This document shows positions 45,873-55,812 of a stretch of DNA of 64,000 nucleotides, in pieces. Within the stretch, counting starts at the first letter, position 1, and each line of letters begins with the position of its first letter. A program made the translations under genes and the position numbers. The notes under the pieces were generated by a model. It had not been told where the DNA came from and searched no databases. It worked only from the letters and a program-made list of their open reading frames with translations. Source of the DNA: Dyella lutea (GTDB lineage: Bacteria; Pseudomonadota; Gammaproteobacteria; Xanthomonadales; Rhodanobacteraceae); the NCBI RefSeq assembly GCF_024158035.1, contig NZ_JAMZEK010000001.1, positions 813,416 through 877,415 on the forward strand, given 5' to 3'.

Positions 45873-48800
45873 GTGAGCAAGATTGCATACCGGCCATTGG
45901 CCATCGCACTGGCGTGCGCGTTCGCGTCCCACGCCTGGGCACAGACCACCGACGTGCCACTGGACCTGATCAGGCAGGACTACGGCAACGGCCAGTACGG
46001 CTACCGCCTGGGCATCAACGTGGGCGTCAACGGTGCTGCCCCGAAGGAGTACCTGTTCGACACCGGCTCCGACTCCTTCAACATCGACGTGGGCCTGGGC
46101 GCCCTGCAGGGCAGCTCGCCCGACTGGTTTCCCAACGAGGCCGGCGCCAGCACCGGGCCGCTGCAGTTCTACCTGTACGGCGACGGCAGCTACGGCTACC
46201 TGCAGTCCTCCACGACCGTGTCCAGCATGCAGTTCTACAACAGTGGCTCCAGCACGCGGGTGGGCAGCTTCGGCACTGCCGCCGGGGCACCGGTCGCCAT
46301 CAACTACGCCTGGGTGAGCTCCACCTCCACCGGCGATCCGGTCGGCACCGTCGGCAACGTGACGCTCAAGATCGACACCGACTTCCAGAAAAACCTCGCT
46401 GACGGCAAGGCGCCGGAAGAGGGGGCGTTCTACGGCACCTTCGGTGCCGGCGACTTCGGCAACGGCGTGCCGGGCATGCTCACCAAGAGCGGCTACATCG
46501 TCGAGGCCAACGGCGGTGCCGGCGTGCCGGGCCAGTGCGGCCAGGGCTGCATGATCCTTGGCCTGACGCCGGCGTTGCGTGCGCAGTTCCTCAGCGTGGT
46601 GTCCTGGAGCGGTGGCGCGCAGGGTCAGTTCGCGCTGTCCGGGGCGCCCTCGGCCAGCCAGTTCGATACCCAGTTCGTGTACGCACTGAGCGACGGCAGG
46701 CACACCTCCACGGCAGTGCTTCCGACGCTGTTCGATACCGGCACGCCGAACATCATGCTGATCGACAACGGCGTGGGCCTGGTCGCTGGCGAAACCACCG
46801 CGGGCCATCTCAATCCGTATGGCGACGAGAACCCTGGCATCACCCTCACGGTGACCGGGGCGGCGCACGGTGCCTTGCCCGCCTCGATCACCACCGGCAA
46901 CGATGCCAGCGGCGACTACAGCAACGTGGTCACGCTGGGCCCTTACGGCGGCTTCCCGAGCAGTGCGATCTACGGCATCAGCTTCTTCATGCACAACGCG
47001 GTGATGTACGACCTGGCCAATCAGTCGACCGGCTACACGCCGTTCTACGTCACCGACGCGCCGATCACCACCGGCTTCACCGCGACCGCGGCGATGGGGC
47101 CGCTGGGCCTGGCCGGCACCATCTCCGGGAACGGACCATTCGCGGTGGCGACCGGTGGCGTGGCCAATCTCAGCGGCAGCAATACCTACACCGGTGCGAC
47201 GGTGGTCGAGCATGGCGGCTGGCTGGGCCTGGCCGGGCCGGGCAGCATTGCGCAGTCCTCGGGCGCGCAGATCGATGGGGCGTTGGACATCTCACGTACC
47301 GCGCAAGCTACCAAGCTGGCCTCGCTTTCCGGTAGCGGCGAGGTGCTGCTTGGCAGCAACGTGCTGATGCTGACCGGGGCTTCAGGCAACTTCGCCGGCC
47401 GTCTCGCCGATGGTGGCCTGAGCGGTACGGGCGGTGGTGCCCTGGTGGTCGCGGGAGGGCGCCAACAGCTCAGCGGCAGCAACACCTACACCGGGACGAC
47501 CGGGGTGGCGGCCCGTGGCGAACTGCTGCTGACCGGCTCGCTGGTCAGCGGAGTCCTCAACCTCGGCGTGTTGGACAACCAGGGCCGTATCGGTGGCTCG
47601 GTGGTGAACCAGGGACTGCTGAATGACAGCGGCGACATCGGCGGTGGCCTGGACAGCAGCGGCATCCTTGCCGGACAGGGCCGGATCGGCGGCGATCTGC
47701 TGGCCAGCGCCGGCGGCATCGCACCGGATGGAAGGGGCCTGCTCGGCGCAGGGGACTATCGCCAGTCCGCCGGGGCGACCCTCCGCGTGCAGCCGCTGGC
47801 CAGCCAGCCGGACGCCGCCGCCGGCATCGCCGTCGACGGTTCGGCGTACCTGGCCGCCGGGGCCCTGCTCGGAGCGGCACCCTCCGTGCCCGGCCGGTTC
47901 TATCAGGCTGGCGCGCGCTACACCGTGCTGAGCGCGGGGCGGGGCGTGCAGGGGCGGTATACCCTGGCCGGCAACGGTGCGGTCAGCGCAGTGCTCGGTG
48001 TGGCGCCTGCCTACGATGCCGATCACGTCTACCTCGACGTGGTCCAGCAGCGCAGCCTCGCCAGCATCGACGGGACGCGGAACCAGCGGGCCGTACTTGG
48101 CGGCGTGCAGACGCTCGCTGTTGCCAACCCGGTGTTCACCGCGGTCGCCAACCAGCCGACCGATGCCGCGATCCGCAACGCGGGCGATGCGCTTTCCGGC
48201 GACATCCATCCGAGCTTTCAAGGCACCCTGCTCGACGACAGCCGCTTCATCCGCGACGCGGCGGACGGACGCCTGGTGCAATCGACCGGAGCAGACCTTG
48301 CCGCGGGCCCGGCGGTCGACGCGCCCACCGCGAACGGGCTGACCGCCTGGGGTCAGGTGGTCGGTGCGTGGGGACACCGGGCGAGCGATGGCAACGCGGC
48401 GGGAACGCCTCGTTCGCTGGGCGGTGCGATCGTCGGAGGTGACCTGCCGGTCGGCGAGCAGGCGCGCGTGGGCTTGATGGCGGGCTATACCCGCACCTCG
48501 CTGCGTGTACCGGCGCGCGCTGGCACCGACCGCAGCAACGACACGCACCTGGGCATCTACGCCGGTGAGCAGCGTGGCAACTGGCGCCTGCGCGGCGCCC
48601 TCGCGTACAGCTGGCATCGGTTCGATGCGGCGCGTACCGCGGCATTCGACGGCTTTTCCGAGCGCCTGTTCGCGCATGGTCATGCGGGCACCACGCAGGC
48701 GTTCGGCGAGCTCGGGCGCCTGATGTCCTGGCATGGCACGTCGCTGGAGCCATTTGCGCAGGTGGCCTACGTGCGCCTGGCCAGTCCGGCTTTCGCCGAG

Positions 48801-49157
48801 CGGGGCGGGCAGGCTGCCCTGGCCGTGCAGGGGCATGATGACGTGCTGGCCTACGGCACCCTGGGTACCCGTGCCGGCACGCGCTTCCTGATGGGCCGCC
48901 GCACTCTAGATGCGCATCTGCAGATCGGCTGGAGGCACGGCTTCGGGCGGATGCGCCCGCAGGCGGAGATGACGTTTGACGGAAGCTCGGCCTTCATCGT
49001 CGAGGGCGTCCCAATGGCGCGGGATGCGATGGTGCTGGATGCCGATCTGACCATGCCGCTGTCACGCAGCACCGCGCTCACCCTGGCGTACGACGGCCTG
49101 CTCGGCCATCGCAGCGTGGACGGTGCCGTCCGTGGCGGGATCGTCTGGAGGTTCTGA
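45873..49157 (+). CDS. autotransporter with a pepsin-like aspartic-protease passenger
   Basis: 1094 residues. The GTG start has GGGGAG six bases upstream. Signal peptide 1-23. The passenger (about 27-400) shows pepsin-family (A1) landmarks: YLFDTGSDSFN with Asp63, flap YGDGSYG (Tyr102), and second site PTLFDTGTPNIM with Asp288; a GQCGQGC pair lies between. Two passenger-associated repeats follow (GSNTYTGATVVEHGG near 436; GSNTYTGTTGVAARGE near 535), then a Gly-rich beta-helix-like part. The C-terminal autotransporter beta-barrel (about 825-1094) begins GLTAWGQVVGAWG and ends IVWRF. Autotransporter proteases are normally serine proteases. Whether the passenger is released or stays bound is unknown. 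Confidence 0.88.
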   Translation: MSKIAYRPLAIALACAFASHAWAQTTDVPLDLIRQDYGNGQYGYRLGINVGVNGAAPKEYLFDTGSDSFNIDVGLGALQGSSPDWFPNEAGASTGPLQFYLYGDGSYGYLQSSTTVSSMQFYNSGSSTRVGSFGTAAGAPVAINYAWVSSTSTGDPVGTVGNVTLKIDTDFQKNLADGKAPEEGAFYGTFGAGDFGNGVPGMLTKSGYIVEANGGAGVPGQCGQGCMILGLTPALRAQFLSVVSWSGGAQGQFALSGAPSASQFDTQFVYALSDGRHTSTAVLPTLFDTGTPNIMLIDNGVGLVAGETTAGHLNPYGDENPGITLTVTGAAHGALPASITTGNDASGDYSNVVTLGPYGGFPSSAIYGISFFMHNAVMYDLANQSTGYTPFYVTDAPITTGFTATAAMGPLGLAGTISGNGPFAVATGGVANLSGSNTYTGATVVEHGGWLGLAGPGSIAQSSGAQIDGALDISRTAQATKLASLSGSGEVLLGSNVLMLTGASGNFAGRLADGGLSGTGGGALVVAGGRQQLSGSNTYTGTTGVAARGELLLTGSLVSGVLNLGVLDNQGRIGGSVVNQGLLNDSGDIGGGLDSSGILAGQGRIGGDLLASAGGIAPDGRGLLGAGDYRQSAGATLRVQPLASQPDAAAGIAVDGSAYLAAGALLGAAPSVPGRFYQAGARYTVLSAGRGVQGRYTLAGNGAVSAVLGVAPAYDADHVYLDVVQQRSLASIDGTRNQRAVLGGVQTLAVANPVFTAVANQPTDAAIRNAGDALSGDIHPSFQGTLLDDSRFIRDAADGRLVQSTGADLAAGPAVDAPTANGLTAWGQVVGAWGHRASDGNAAGTPRSLGGAIVGGDLPVGEQARVGLMAGYTRTSLRVPARAGTDRSNDTHLGIYAGEQRGNWRLRGALAYSWHRFDAARTAAFDGFSERLFAHGHAGTTQAFGELGRLMSWHGTSLEPFAQVAYVRLASPAFAERGGQAALAVQGHDDVLAYGTLGTRAGTRFLMGRRTLDAHLQIGWRHGFGRMRPQAEMTFDGSSAFIVEGVPMARDAMVLDADLTMPLSRSTALTLAYDGLLGHRSVDGAVRGGIVWRF

Positions 49158-49163
49158 TCCGCG

Positions 49164-49198
49164 GCGTGTCCGGTCGGCGGGTCGCCGACCGGACACGC
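49164..49198. terminator. perfect 16-bp hairpin between convergent genes
   Basis: GCGTGTCCGGTCGGCG (49164-49179) and its exact complement (49183-49198) around a GGT loop, seven bases after the autotransporter stop and five before the end of the facing gene. No T-tract follows on either strand, so it is likely a two-way hairpin terminator or an mRNA 3'-end stabiliser. Confidence 0.7.
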
Positions 49199-49202
49199 GC
49201 GT

Positions 49203-51092
49203 TCATTGCGTGGCGCCGACGCTGCCGTCGGATGGTCCGTGCGGCGGCGGTGCGTTGGTGGCCGGGGACGTGGCGAGTTGCTGCTGCGGAAGCAGTGCTT
49301 CCAGCTTGCCGTCCAGGCGGAGCAGCGCGACATCGGACATCTCGTGGTCGGTCTGGCGTTCCTGCGTGTCTTCCGGCGGCGGCGGTGCATCGGGCGCGCG
49401 GGTCAGCGCAGCCAGGTCCTGACCGACCACCTGGGTGAGCGCGAAGTAGGCATCGTGGATGCCCGCTGCCTGCAGCAGTCGGCCGGGCAGCATCCACGAG
49501 GCGGTATCCACGTGCTGCGGTGTCATCGCCTTGCGTGGGTCGACCAGCAGCCAGGTGCCGGGCTCACCCAGCATGTCGCCGCCATCGACGAAGCCGTCGG
49601 TCTGGAACACGCCGCTGAGCGCAGGCAGGTGGTCGCCGTAGAACATCAGCAGGGTCGGCCGGTCGCGCTTGGCCAGCGCCGCGGCGAGGCGCCCCAGCTC
49701 CTGGTCGGCATGGCCGATGTGATAGAGGTAATTCTGCAATTCCAGCTTGTCCTTGCCGGTAATGCCGGCCGGCACCGGGATTGCGTCGCGCTCGGCCGGA
49801 TCGGAAGGCACCGTGTCGTAGGGGCCGTGTGCCTCGATGCTGATCGCGAACAGGAACTGCGGCGGGCCACTGTCTTTCAGCTGGGTCAGGATCTCGTCGG
49901 TCATGCCGCGGTCGGCCATGTACTGCCCGTCGTTGGTGGCGCTGGGCGGGAACGACGACTGCGAGACGAACCGGTCGAAGCCGATCGCCTTGAATGCGCT
50001 GGTGCGGTTCCAGAACGACGGGTCGTTGCCGTGGATCGCCACCGTCTCGTAACCATGTGCGCGCAGCGTGCGCACCAGGCTCGGCACCACCTTGGCGTTG
50101 AGTTGCAGGTACGGGAACTGCAGGTTGCGGAAGTAGCGCAGCGACAACCCGGTAAGCACCTCGAACTCGGTGCGGATGGTGCCGCCGCCGAAGGTCGGCA
50201 CGTGCAGCGCCCCGCTGACGCCGTGGCGGGCCAGGCGATCCAGGTTAGGGGTCAGGTCGGCGTGCTGGAAGCCCTTGAGGATGCGCGGGTCGAAGAACGA
50301 TTCGCTCTGCACCACCACGATGTCCGGCTGCGCGCCGTCGGTAGCCGGCGTCTGCAGCTCCTGCCGCAGTGCGTCGTCGTTGCGACCGATCAGCTCGCGC
50401 GCGGCGGAGGGGTCGGGCTTGCGGTCGTGCTTGCCGTATTGCAGGTGGTAGATCATCAGCGAGCTGACCAGGCCCGAGTGGGTGGCGGTCGAGCTGGCCG
50501 ACCACGGCTCCAGCCACAGCATGCGTCCGTTGTAGAGCTTCGCCCAGGCCGGGGTGCCGGCCAGCAGGGTCGCCAGCAGGACGAAGCAAACGGCGCCCGC
50601 GGTCATCCTGGGCGGGCGCGGCCGCCTGGCCAGGAAAGGGGGCTCGAGCCGCCAGAGTGCCACCACCAGCGCGATGGCGGCGGCGATCGCCAGGTAAGGC
50701 CACGGACTGTGCGGCAGATAGGCGCCCAACACGTGCATGCCGCCCTTGTCGAGCTGGCCAAGCATGTGGAAGTCCGCCGGGATCAGCGGCGTCCCCAGGT
50801 TGTCGACCTTGAGCCTGTTCACCGCATACACCAGCCCCTCGGCGGCCAGTGCCAGGCCGAAAGACAGCAGCACGCGACGGGTCAGTGCCAGCAGGGTGAA
50901 GGCCAGCAGCAGGCCGGGCAACGCATTGGCGAACACGTAGGCCGGCTGGTCCAGCAGTCGCCGCGGCACCACGCCGACGCCACCATCGATGGTGCCGGTG
51001 AGCAGGGTGAACGCCAGCACCATGACCGCCAGCGCCAGGGCTTTCTGCCAGGCGGGGCGCAGGCGAACCGGGCGATCCGGAGAGGGGTTCAT
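49203..51092 (-). CDS. LTA-synthase-like phosphoglycerol transferase (membrane sulfatase-fold)
   Basis: 629 residues. About five N-terminal membrane helices (to about 190) precede a periplasmic alkaline-phosphatase-like domain. Visible motifs: DIVVVQSESFFDPRIL (metal-binding Glu region), FGGGTIRTEFEVLTGLS (Thr as nucleophile), AIHGNDPSFWNRT and LLMFYGDHLPAL. This is the LtaS/OpgB family. In Gram-negatives such enzymes usually add phosphoglycerol to periplasmic glucans (OpgB/MdoB), which is my best guess. The C-terminal tail is low-complexity. It is convergent with the autotransporter. Confidence 0.85.
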   Translation of the reverse strand: MNPSPDRPVRLRPAWQKALALAVMVLAFTLLTGTIDGGVGVVPRRLLDQPAYVFANALPGLLLAFTLLALTRRVLLSFGLALAAEGLVYAVNRLKVDNLGTPLIPADFHMLGQLDKGGMHVLGAYLPHSPWPYLAIAAAIALVVALWRLEPPFLARRPRPPRMTAGAVCFVLLATLLAGTPAWAKLYNGRMLWLEPWSASSTATHSGLVSSLMIYHLQYGKHDRKPDPSAARELIGRNDDALRQELQTPATDGAQPDIVVVQSESFFDPRILKGFQHADLTPNLDRLARHGVSGALHVPTFGGGTIRTEFEVLTGLSLRYFRNLQFPYLQLNAKVVPSLVRTLRAHGYETVAIHGNDPSFWNRTSAFKAIGFDRFVSQSSFPPSATNDGQYMADRGMTDEILTQLKDSGPPQFLFAISIEAHGPYDTVPSDPAERDAIPVPAGITGKDKLELQNYLYHIGHADQELGRLAAALAKRDRPTLLMFYGDHLPALSGVFQTDGFVDGGDMLGEPGTWLLVDPRKAMTPQHVDTASWMLPGRLLQAAGIHDAYFALTQVVGQDLAALTRAPDAPPPPEDTQERQTDHEMSDVALLRLDGKLEALLPQQQLATSPATNAPPPHGPSDGSVGATQ

Positions 51093-51227
51093 GGCTGTCC
51101 GTAAGATGTCACGATCTGGACGCAGGAATGTAACGCCGTCCAGATGAACCGCCGGCATGGGGCCGGAAGATGGCTCCCCTGGGCCGTATCGCCGGCCGGC
51201 GTCGGTTGCTGCGGCACAATGGTCGCC

Positions 51228-54074
51228 ATGAAGGCTCCCGAATCCACCGCGCTGCAGGCGCTGATCGACGATCGCTATGCCCAACTGGTGGCGGCCTGCC
51301 GCGGGGCCGGCGTGGCTGTGCAGGACGATGCCGGTGTCGCCGAGCGCATCCGTCGCACCCTGCTGGCCAGCGACTTTGCGTTCGAAGTCTGGCGCAGCCA
51401 GCCGCAGCTGCTCGCCCCCGCTGGACTGGAACGCCTGAGCTCCTCTTCCGACGCGGCTTCGCGCGGCGAGGCCTTGCGCCTGCCGGCGGACGAGGCCGAA
51501 ACGCTGTCGCTGCTGCGCCGGTTCCGCCGGGCCGAGTCGCTGCGGCTGGTGTTCCGCGACGTCAACGACCTGGACGACGTGCCGACCACGCTGGCCGACA
51601 CCAGCGTGCTCTACGAGGTGTTGCTCGATCGGGCGCTGGCCTGGTCCGAGCAGATGCTGGCCGGCCGCTACGGCCAGCCGCGCGGAGCCGACGGCAGCCT
51701 GCAGCGGCTGGTCGTGGTCGGCTTCGGCAAGCTCGGCGGCAACGAGCTGAACTTCTCCTCCGACATCGACCTGGTGATGGCCTACCCCCAGGGCGGCCAG
51801 AGCGACGGCGCGCGCAGCCTGGACAACAGCGAATACTTCGTGCGGCTGGTGCGCCAGCTGGTACGCCTGCTCAACGAGCCGACCGTCGACGGCATCTGCG
51901 CCCGGGTCGACCTGCGCCTGCGGCCGTTCGGCACGGCTGGGCGGCTGGCGCTACCGTTCGCCGCGATGGAGCAGTACTACCAGAGCGAGGGACGCGACTG
52001 GGAGCGCTACGCCTGGATCAAGGCGCGTCCGGTGGCCGGTGACCGCGTGGCAGGCAAGCAATTGCAGGAGCTGCTGCGCCCGTTCGTCTATCGAAAGTAC
52101 CTCGACTACACGGCGTTCGCCGGGCTGCGCGAGATGAAGGCGCTGATCGACGCGGAGGTGGCGCGCAAGGACCTGGCCGATAACCTCAAGCTCGGTCCGG
52201 GCGGCATCCGCGAGATCGAGTTCATCGTGCAGCTCACCCAGCTGATCCGCGGTGGCCGCGAGCCGACCCTGCGCGTGCGCGGACTGCTGCCGGCGCTCAC
52301 CGCCTGCGAGGCGCGCGGACACATCCCGGCGGTCCGCGCCCGCGCCCTGCGGGAGGCGTACTTCTGCCTGCGCCGGGTGGAGAACCGGGTGCAGATGCTG
52401 CGCGACGCGCAGACCCACGACATCCCCGAGGACGCGCTCAGCCGCGAGCGGATCGCCCGTGGCCTGGGCCATCACGACTGGCTGTCGCTGGCCGCCGAGC
52501 TGGCGCGTCACCGGGCCGTGGTCAGCGAGGAGTTCGCCGCGGTGCTGATGCCGCAGGGCGGACGCGCCGCCAGCGCCCCGGTCGCCGACACCCGCCTTTG
52601 GCACGACGCCTGCGCCGGCACGTTGGAGCCGGCCATGATGGAGGGTTCCGGCTTCGTGCCCGGCGACGCCGCGGCCGAGGCGCTGGCGAAACTGCCGCAG
52701 GGCTCCAACGTGAAGGCGATGTCGCCCGGTTCGCGCGAGCGGCTGGACCGGGTGATGCCGCAACTGCTGATCGCCGCGCGGCAGACCGCCGCGCCTGTGG
52801 CCTGCCTGCTGCGGCTGGTGCAGTTGGTGCACGCGGTGGCTCGGCGCTCGTCCTACCTGGCCCTGCTGGAGGAACAGCCGGCGGCGCGGCGCCGGCTGGC
52901 GCGGCTGTTCGCCGACCGGGCCTTCCTCGCCGAGCGGGTGATCGCCCAGCCGCTGCTGCTGGACGACGTGCTCGATCCGCGCATCGATCAGTTGCCACTC
53001 AAGCGCGCCGACATCAGCGCGGAGATCGCCCGTGTGCTGTCGACGCTCGACGAGCGCGAGGCCGAGGCCGAGCTCGACCGCATCAACGAGTTCAAGGCCA
53101 GCGTGGCGTTCCGGCTGGGCCTGGCCTTCAGCGATGGCCGCGCCGATGCGGTGTCCACCGCGCGACGGCTGGCCGCACTGGCCGAATCGGTGGTGGTGGC
53201 GGTGACCGCGCTGGCCGAGCGCGAACTCGCCGCCCAGCATGGACGATTGCCGGGCCAGGGCTCGGGCTTCGCGGTGCTGGGCTACGGCAGCCTCGGCGGC
53301 GAAGAGCTGGGTTTCGCCTCGGATCTCGACCTGGTGTTCGTCTACGACGGCCGCCGCGCGCAGGCGATGAGCGATGGTGCCCGGCCACTGGAGGGCTCGC
53401 GCTGGTACCAGCGGCTGGCGCAGCGGGTGATGAACTGGCTCACCATGATGACCCGCGCCGGACGCCTGTACGAAGTCGATACCCGGCTGCGCCCGGATGG
53501 CTCCAAGGGCCTGCTGGTATCCAGCTTCGATGCGTTCGCCGCCTATCAACGGGGGCGCGCCTGGACCTGGGAGCACCAGGCCCTGCTGCGCGCGCGGCCG
53601 GTGGCCGGCGACGTCGCGTTGCATGCCGACCTGGCGGCGCTTCGACGGGAGATCCTGGCGATCGCGCGCGATGTAGACGTGGTGTACGACGAGGTGTCGA
53701 GCATGCGTCGCCGCTGGCGCGCCGAACGCGATCGTTCAGACCCGTCACGCTTCGACCTGAAGCAGGGGCCGGGTGGCCTGCTCGACATCGAGTTCGCCCT
53801 GCAGGGACTGGTGCTCGCCCATGCGGTGCGCCATCCGAGCCTGCTCGAGATGACCAGCAATGCAGCCCTGATCGAAGCCTGTCGCGAAGCGGCCCTGCTC
53901 GACGCCGGCCAGGCGGAGGTATTCCTGCACGCCCACGCCGAATTGCTGCAGCGTGCGCTGACCTGCACGCTCGACCTGCGCTCGCGCATCGGCGAACGCG
54001 AGCCGGAGCTGATGCAGCGGGTCGCGACGGTCCAGGCGGTGACGCGTGCGCTGGGTTTCGCCTTCGAACCCTAG
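51228..54074 (+). CDS. glnE: bifunctional glutamine synthetase adenylyltransferase/deadenylase
   Basis: GlnE adds or removes AMP on glutamine synthetase according to nitrogen supply. The 948 residues have two nucleotidyltransferase domains. The N-terminal one (GFGKLGGNELNFSSDIDLVMAY, about 165-186) removes AMP; the C-terminal one (GYGSLGGEELGFASDLDLVFVYDG, about 685-708) adds it. Each is followed by a helical domain. The chosen ATG 51228 begins KAPESTALQALIDD; an in-frame ATG at 51219 would add three residues. Length is standard. Confidence 0.96.
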   Translation: MKAPESTALQALIDDRYAQLVAACRGAGVAVQDDAGVAERIRRTLLASDFAFEVWRSQPQLLAPAGLERLSSSSDAASRGEALRLPADEAETLSLLRRFRRAESLRLVFRDVNDLDDVPTTLADTSVLYEVLLDRALAWSEQMLAGRYGQPRGADGSLQRLVVVGFGKLGGNELNFSSDIDLVMAYPQGGQSDGARSLDNSEYFVRLVRQLVRLLNEPTVDGICARVDLRLRPFGTAGRLALPFAAMEQYYQSEGRDWERYAWIKARPVAGDRVAGKQLQELLRPFVYRKYLDYTAFAGLREMKALIDAEVARKDLADNLKLGPGGIREIEFIVQLTQLIRGGREPTLRVRGLLPALTACEARGHIPAVRARALREAYFCLRRVENRVQMLRDAQTHDIPEDALSRERIARGLGHHDWLSLAAELARHRAVVSEEFAAVLMPQGGRAASAPVADTRLWHDACAGTLEPAMMEGSGFVPGDAAAEALAKLPQGSNVKAMSPGSRERLDRVMPQLLIAARQTAAPVACLLRLVQLVHAVARRSSYLALLEEQPAARRRLARLFADRAFLAERVIAQPLLLDDVLDPRIDQLPLKRADISAEIARVLSTLDEREAEAELDRINEFKASVAFRLGLAFSDGRADAVSTARRLAALAESVVVAVTALAERELAAQHGRLPGQGSGFAVLGYGSLGGEELGFASDLDLVFVYDGRRAQAMSDGARPLEGSRWYQRLAQRVMNWLTMMTRAGRLYEVDTRLRPDGSKGLLVSSFDAFAAYQRGRAWTWEHQALLRARPVAGDVALHADLAALRREILAIARDVDVVYDEVSSMRRRWRAERDRSDPSRFDLKQGPGGLLDIEFALQGLVLAHAVRHPSLLEMTSNAALIEACREAALLDAGQAEVFLHAHAELLQRALTCTLDLRSRIGEREPELMQRVATVQAVTRALGFAFEP

Positions 54075-55045
54075 GCCGCGTCGATGCCGGGGTGCCGGGC
54101 ACGGATCGCCTGGCCCACCCGGGCAGCGAGGGTGGCAGTTTCGCGCAGCGGTCCGGCGGCAGGGCCGCCATCGCCGAGCCAGCCACCATCGCGCAGGGCC
54201 CGGTGGAAGCTTGCGATGCGCGGTGGCAGTCGAGCGGGTGCCAGTGTTTCGACCGGGCAGCCGACCGCACAGGCTTCGCTCAGCATGTTGACCGAGTCCG
54301 GCGTCACCAGCAGCCGGTCCGCCCAGCCGAGCACGCCCGGATAGGGGTTGGGGCCGTCCGATGGGCCACGCCAGAACAGGCCGGGCAAGTCGCGCACGGC
54401 ATGCCCCACGGCATCGCTGAGCGAGGATGGCGTCCGTCGCGATGCGACCACCATGGCGCTGCCGCCGTTCCCGGTGACCTGCCGGCGCACTTCGTCGCCC
54501 AGCGCGTGGGCATAGCCCGCGTCCATCGGAACACCACGCCGCGGACCGCCGAGCAGCACGCCGAGGCGTGGCCCCGGTAGCTCGCCCAGAGCGGGAAACG
54601 CCTCGCGGGCGTCGTCCAGCCAGGCGTCGTCGATGGGATTCAGCGAACCGACCGGGTGGAGCACGTTGGGTCCGGTGAGCTCGTCGTGCCGTGGCGCGAT
54701 GACCAGGTCCCATTCGCCCGGATCGATGCGTGGATCGAGGATCTGCACGGTGAAGCAGTCACCGTCGGAGAGTCCGCGCAGCATCCGCGTGAACAGCGCC
54801 GCGGCGCGGCCGCAGCCGATCGCGGCCACTGGCCAGGGGGGGGCGAACAGCTCGCGCTGCGCCGCGGGCAGGGCAAGCCGGCCGCCGGAGAGCAGGCGTG
54901 GCGCGAACCACGACCAGGGTGCGCGCGGCTCCAGCACCAAGTGGCGAACGGGCATGGCCAGCCGCTCGGCCAGCGCGAGCGCCTGCCGCTGGTTGCCGGC
55001 GGCGTCGTCGGTGATCGCCCAGCACTCGCCCGCGGACCTCAGCAT
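54071..55045 (-). CDS. ELM1-family (mitochondrial fission ELM1-like) protein
   Basis: 324 residues of the bacterial ELM1/DUF1022 family. Markers are [22 protein letters not shown] at the N-terminus, [26 protein letters not shown] in the middle, and [21 protein letters not shown] near the C-terminus. The fold resembles glycosyltransferase-B proteins, and bacterial members often sit near LPS genes, as here; activity is unproven. It overlaps the glnE 3' end by four bases on the opposite strand. Confidence 0.85.
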   Translation of the reverse strand: MLRSAGECWAITDDAAGNQRQALALAERLAMPVRHLVLEPRAPWSWFAPRLLSGGRLALPAAQRELFAPPWPVAAIGCGRAAALFTRMLRGLSDGDCFTVQILDPRIDPGEWDLVIAPRHDELTGPNVLHPVGSLNPIDDAWLDDAREAFPALGELPGPRLGVLLGGPRRGVPMDAGYAHALGDEVRRQVTGNGGSAMVVASRRTPSSLSDAVGHAVRDLPGLFWRGPSDGPNPYPGVLGWADRLLVTPDSVNMLSEACAVGCPVETLAPARLPPRIASFHRALRDGGWLGDGGPAAGPLRETATLAARVGQAIRARHPGIDAA

Positions 55046-55183
55046 GCGCGCGTCGCCACGACGATTGTTTCCGGATCAAGCACAGTTCGTTCCACGCGGC
55101 GGGGTCCTGTGGGCGGGGCCGCCCACGTAAACTGGCGACTTCCTGCGCCAACATCGGCGCGTCACGCTGGAACAAGGATACCC

Positions 55184-55777
55184 ATGAGCGAGATGCTTTC
55201 CGATACCGCCCTCGACCAGCTCTTCCGCAACGCGCGCACGTTCAATGCGTGGCTGGATCGCGAGGTGACCGACGCGCAGCTGCATCAGCTGTACGACCTG
55301 CTGAAGTTCGGCCCGACCAGTGCGAACAGCTCGCCGATGCGGCTGGTGTTCGTGAAGTCGGTCGAGGCCAAGGCGAAGCTGTCGCCGTTCCTGTCCGAGG
55401 GCAATCGCGCTAAGACCATGGCGGCCCCGGTCACGGCGATCGTCGCCAACGACCACGCCTTCCACGACAAGCTGCCGCAGCTGTTTCCGCATGCCGACGC
55501 GAAGAGCTGGTTCGAGGGCAATCAGCCGCTGATCGACACCACCGCGTTCCGCAACGCCACGCTGCAGGGCGCCTACCTGATCCTGGCGGCCCGTGCGGTG
55601 GGCCTGGACTGCGGCCCGATGTCCGGCTTCGACAACGCCGGCGTCGATGCCGCGTTCTTCGCCGGTACCTCGGTCAAGTCCAACTTCCTGATCAACATCG
55701 GTTACGGCGATGCCAGCCGCGACCTGTTCCCGCGCAGCCCGCGCCTGTCGTTCGACGAAGCGTGCACGATCGCCTGA
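55184..55777 (+). CDS. rutE: RutE-type malonic semialdehyde reductase/nitroreductase
   Basis: 197 residues, FMN-dependent nitroreductase fold. RutE reduces malonic semialdehyde in uracil degradation; many stand-alone members have other nitroreductase roles. Visible: [41 protein letters not shown] (FMN phosphate-binding RT and TSANSSP segment) and [19 protein letters not shown]. No other rut genes are near, so the pathway role is doubtful. AAGGA lies six bases before the ATG. Confidence 0.82.
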   Translation: MSEMLSDTALDQLFRNARTFNAWLDREVTDAQLHQLYDLLKFGPTSANSSPMRLVFVKSVEAKAKLSPFLSEGNRAKTMAAPVTAIVANDHAFHDKLPQLFPHADAKSWFEGNQPLIDTTAFRNATLQGAYLILAARAVGLDCGPMSGFDNAGVDAAFFAGTSVKSNFLINIGYGDASRDLFPRSPRLSFDEACTIA

Positions 55778-55812
55778 TCGGCCGTTCCTCCCTTTCCCTT
55801 CGGAGTTTTCCC

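Noticed and set aside
44589..47213. 874-codon open frame antisense to the receptor and autotransporter
   Set aside because: Its residue make-up (His/Arg/Gly/Ala-rich, no domain) is typical of the antisense frame of GC-rich genes; the plus-strand proteins are unambiguous.
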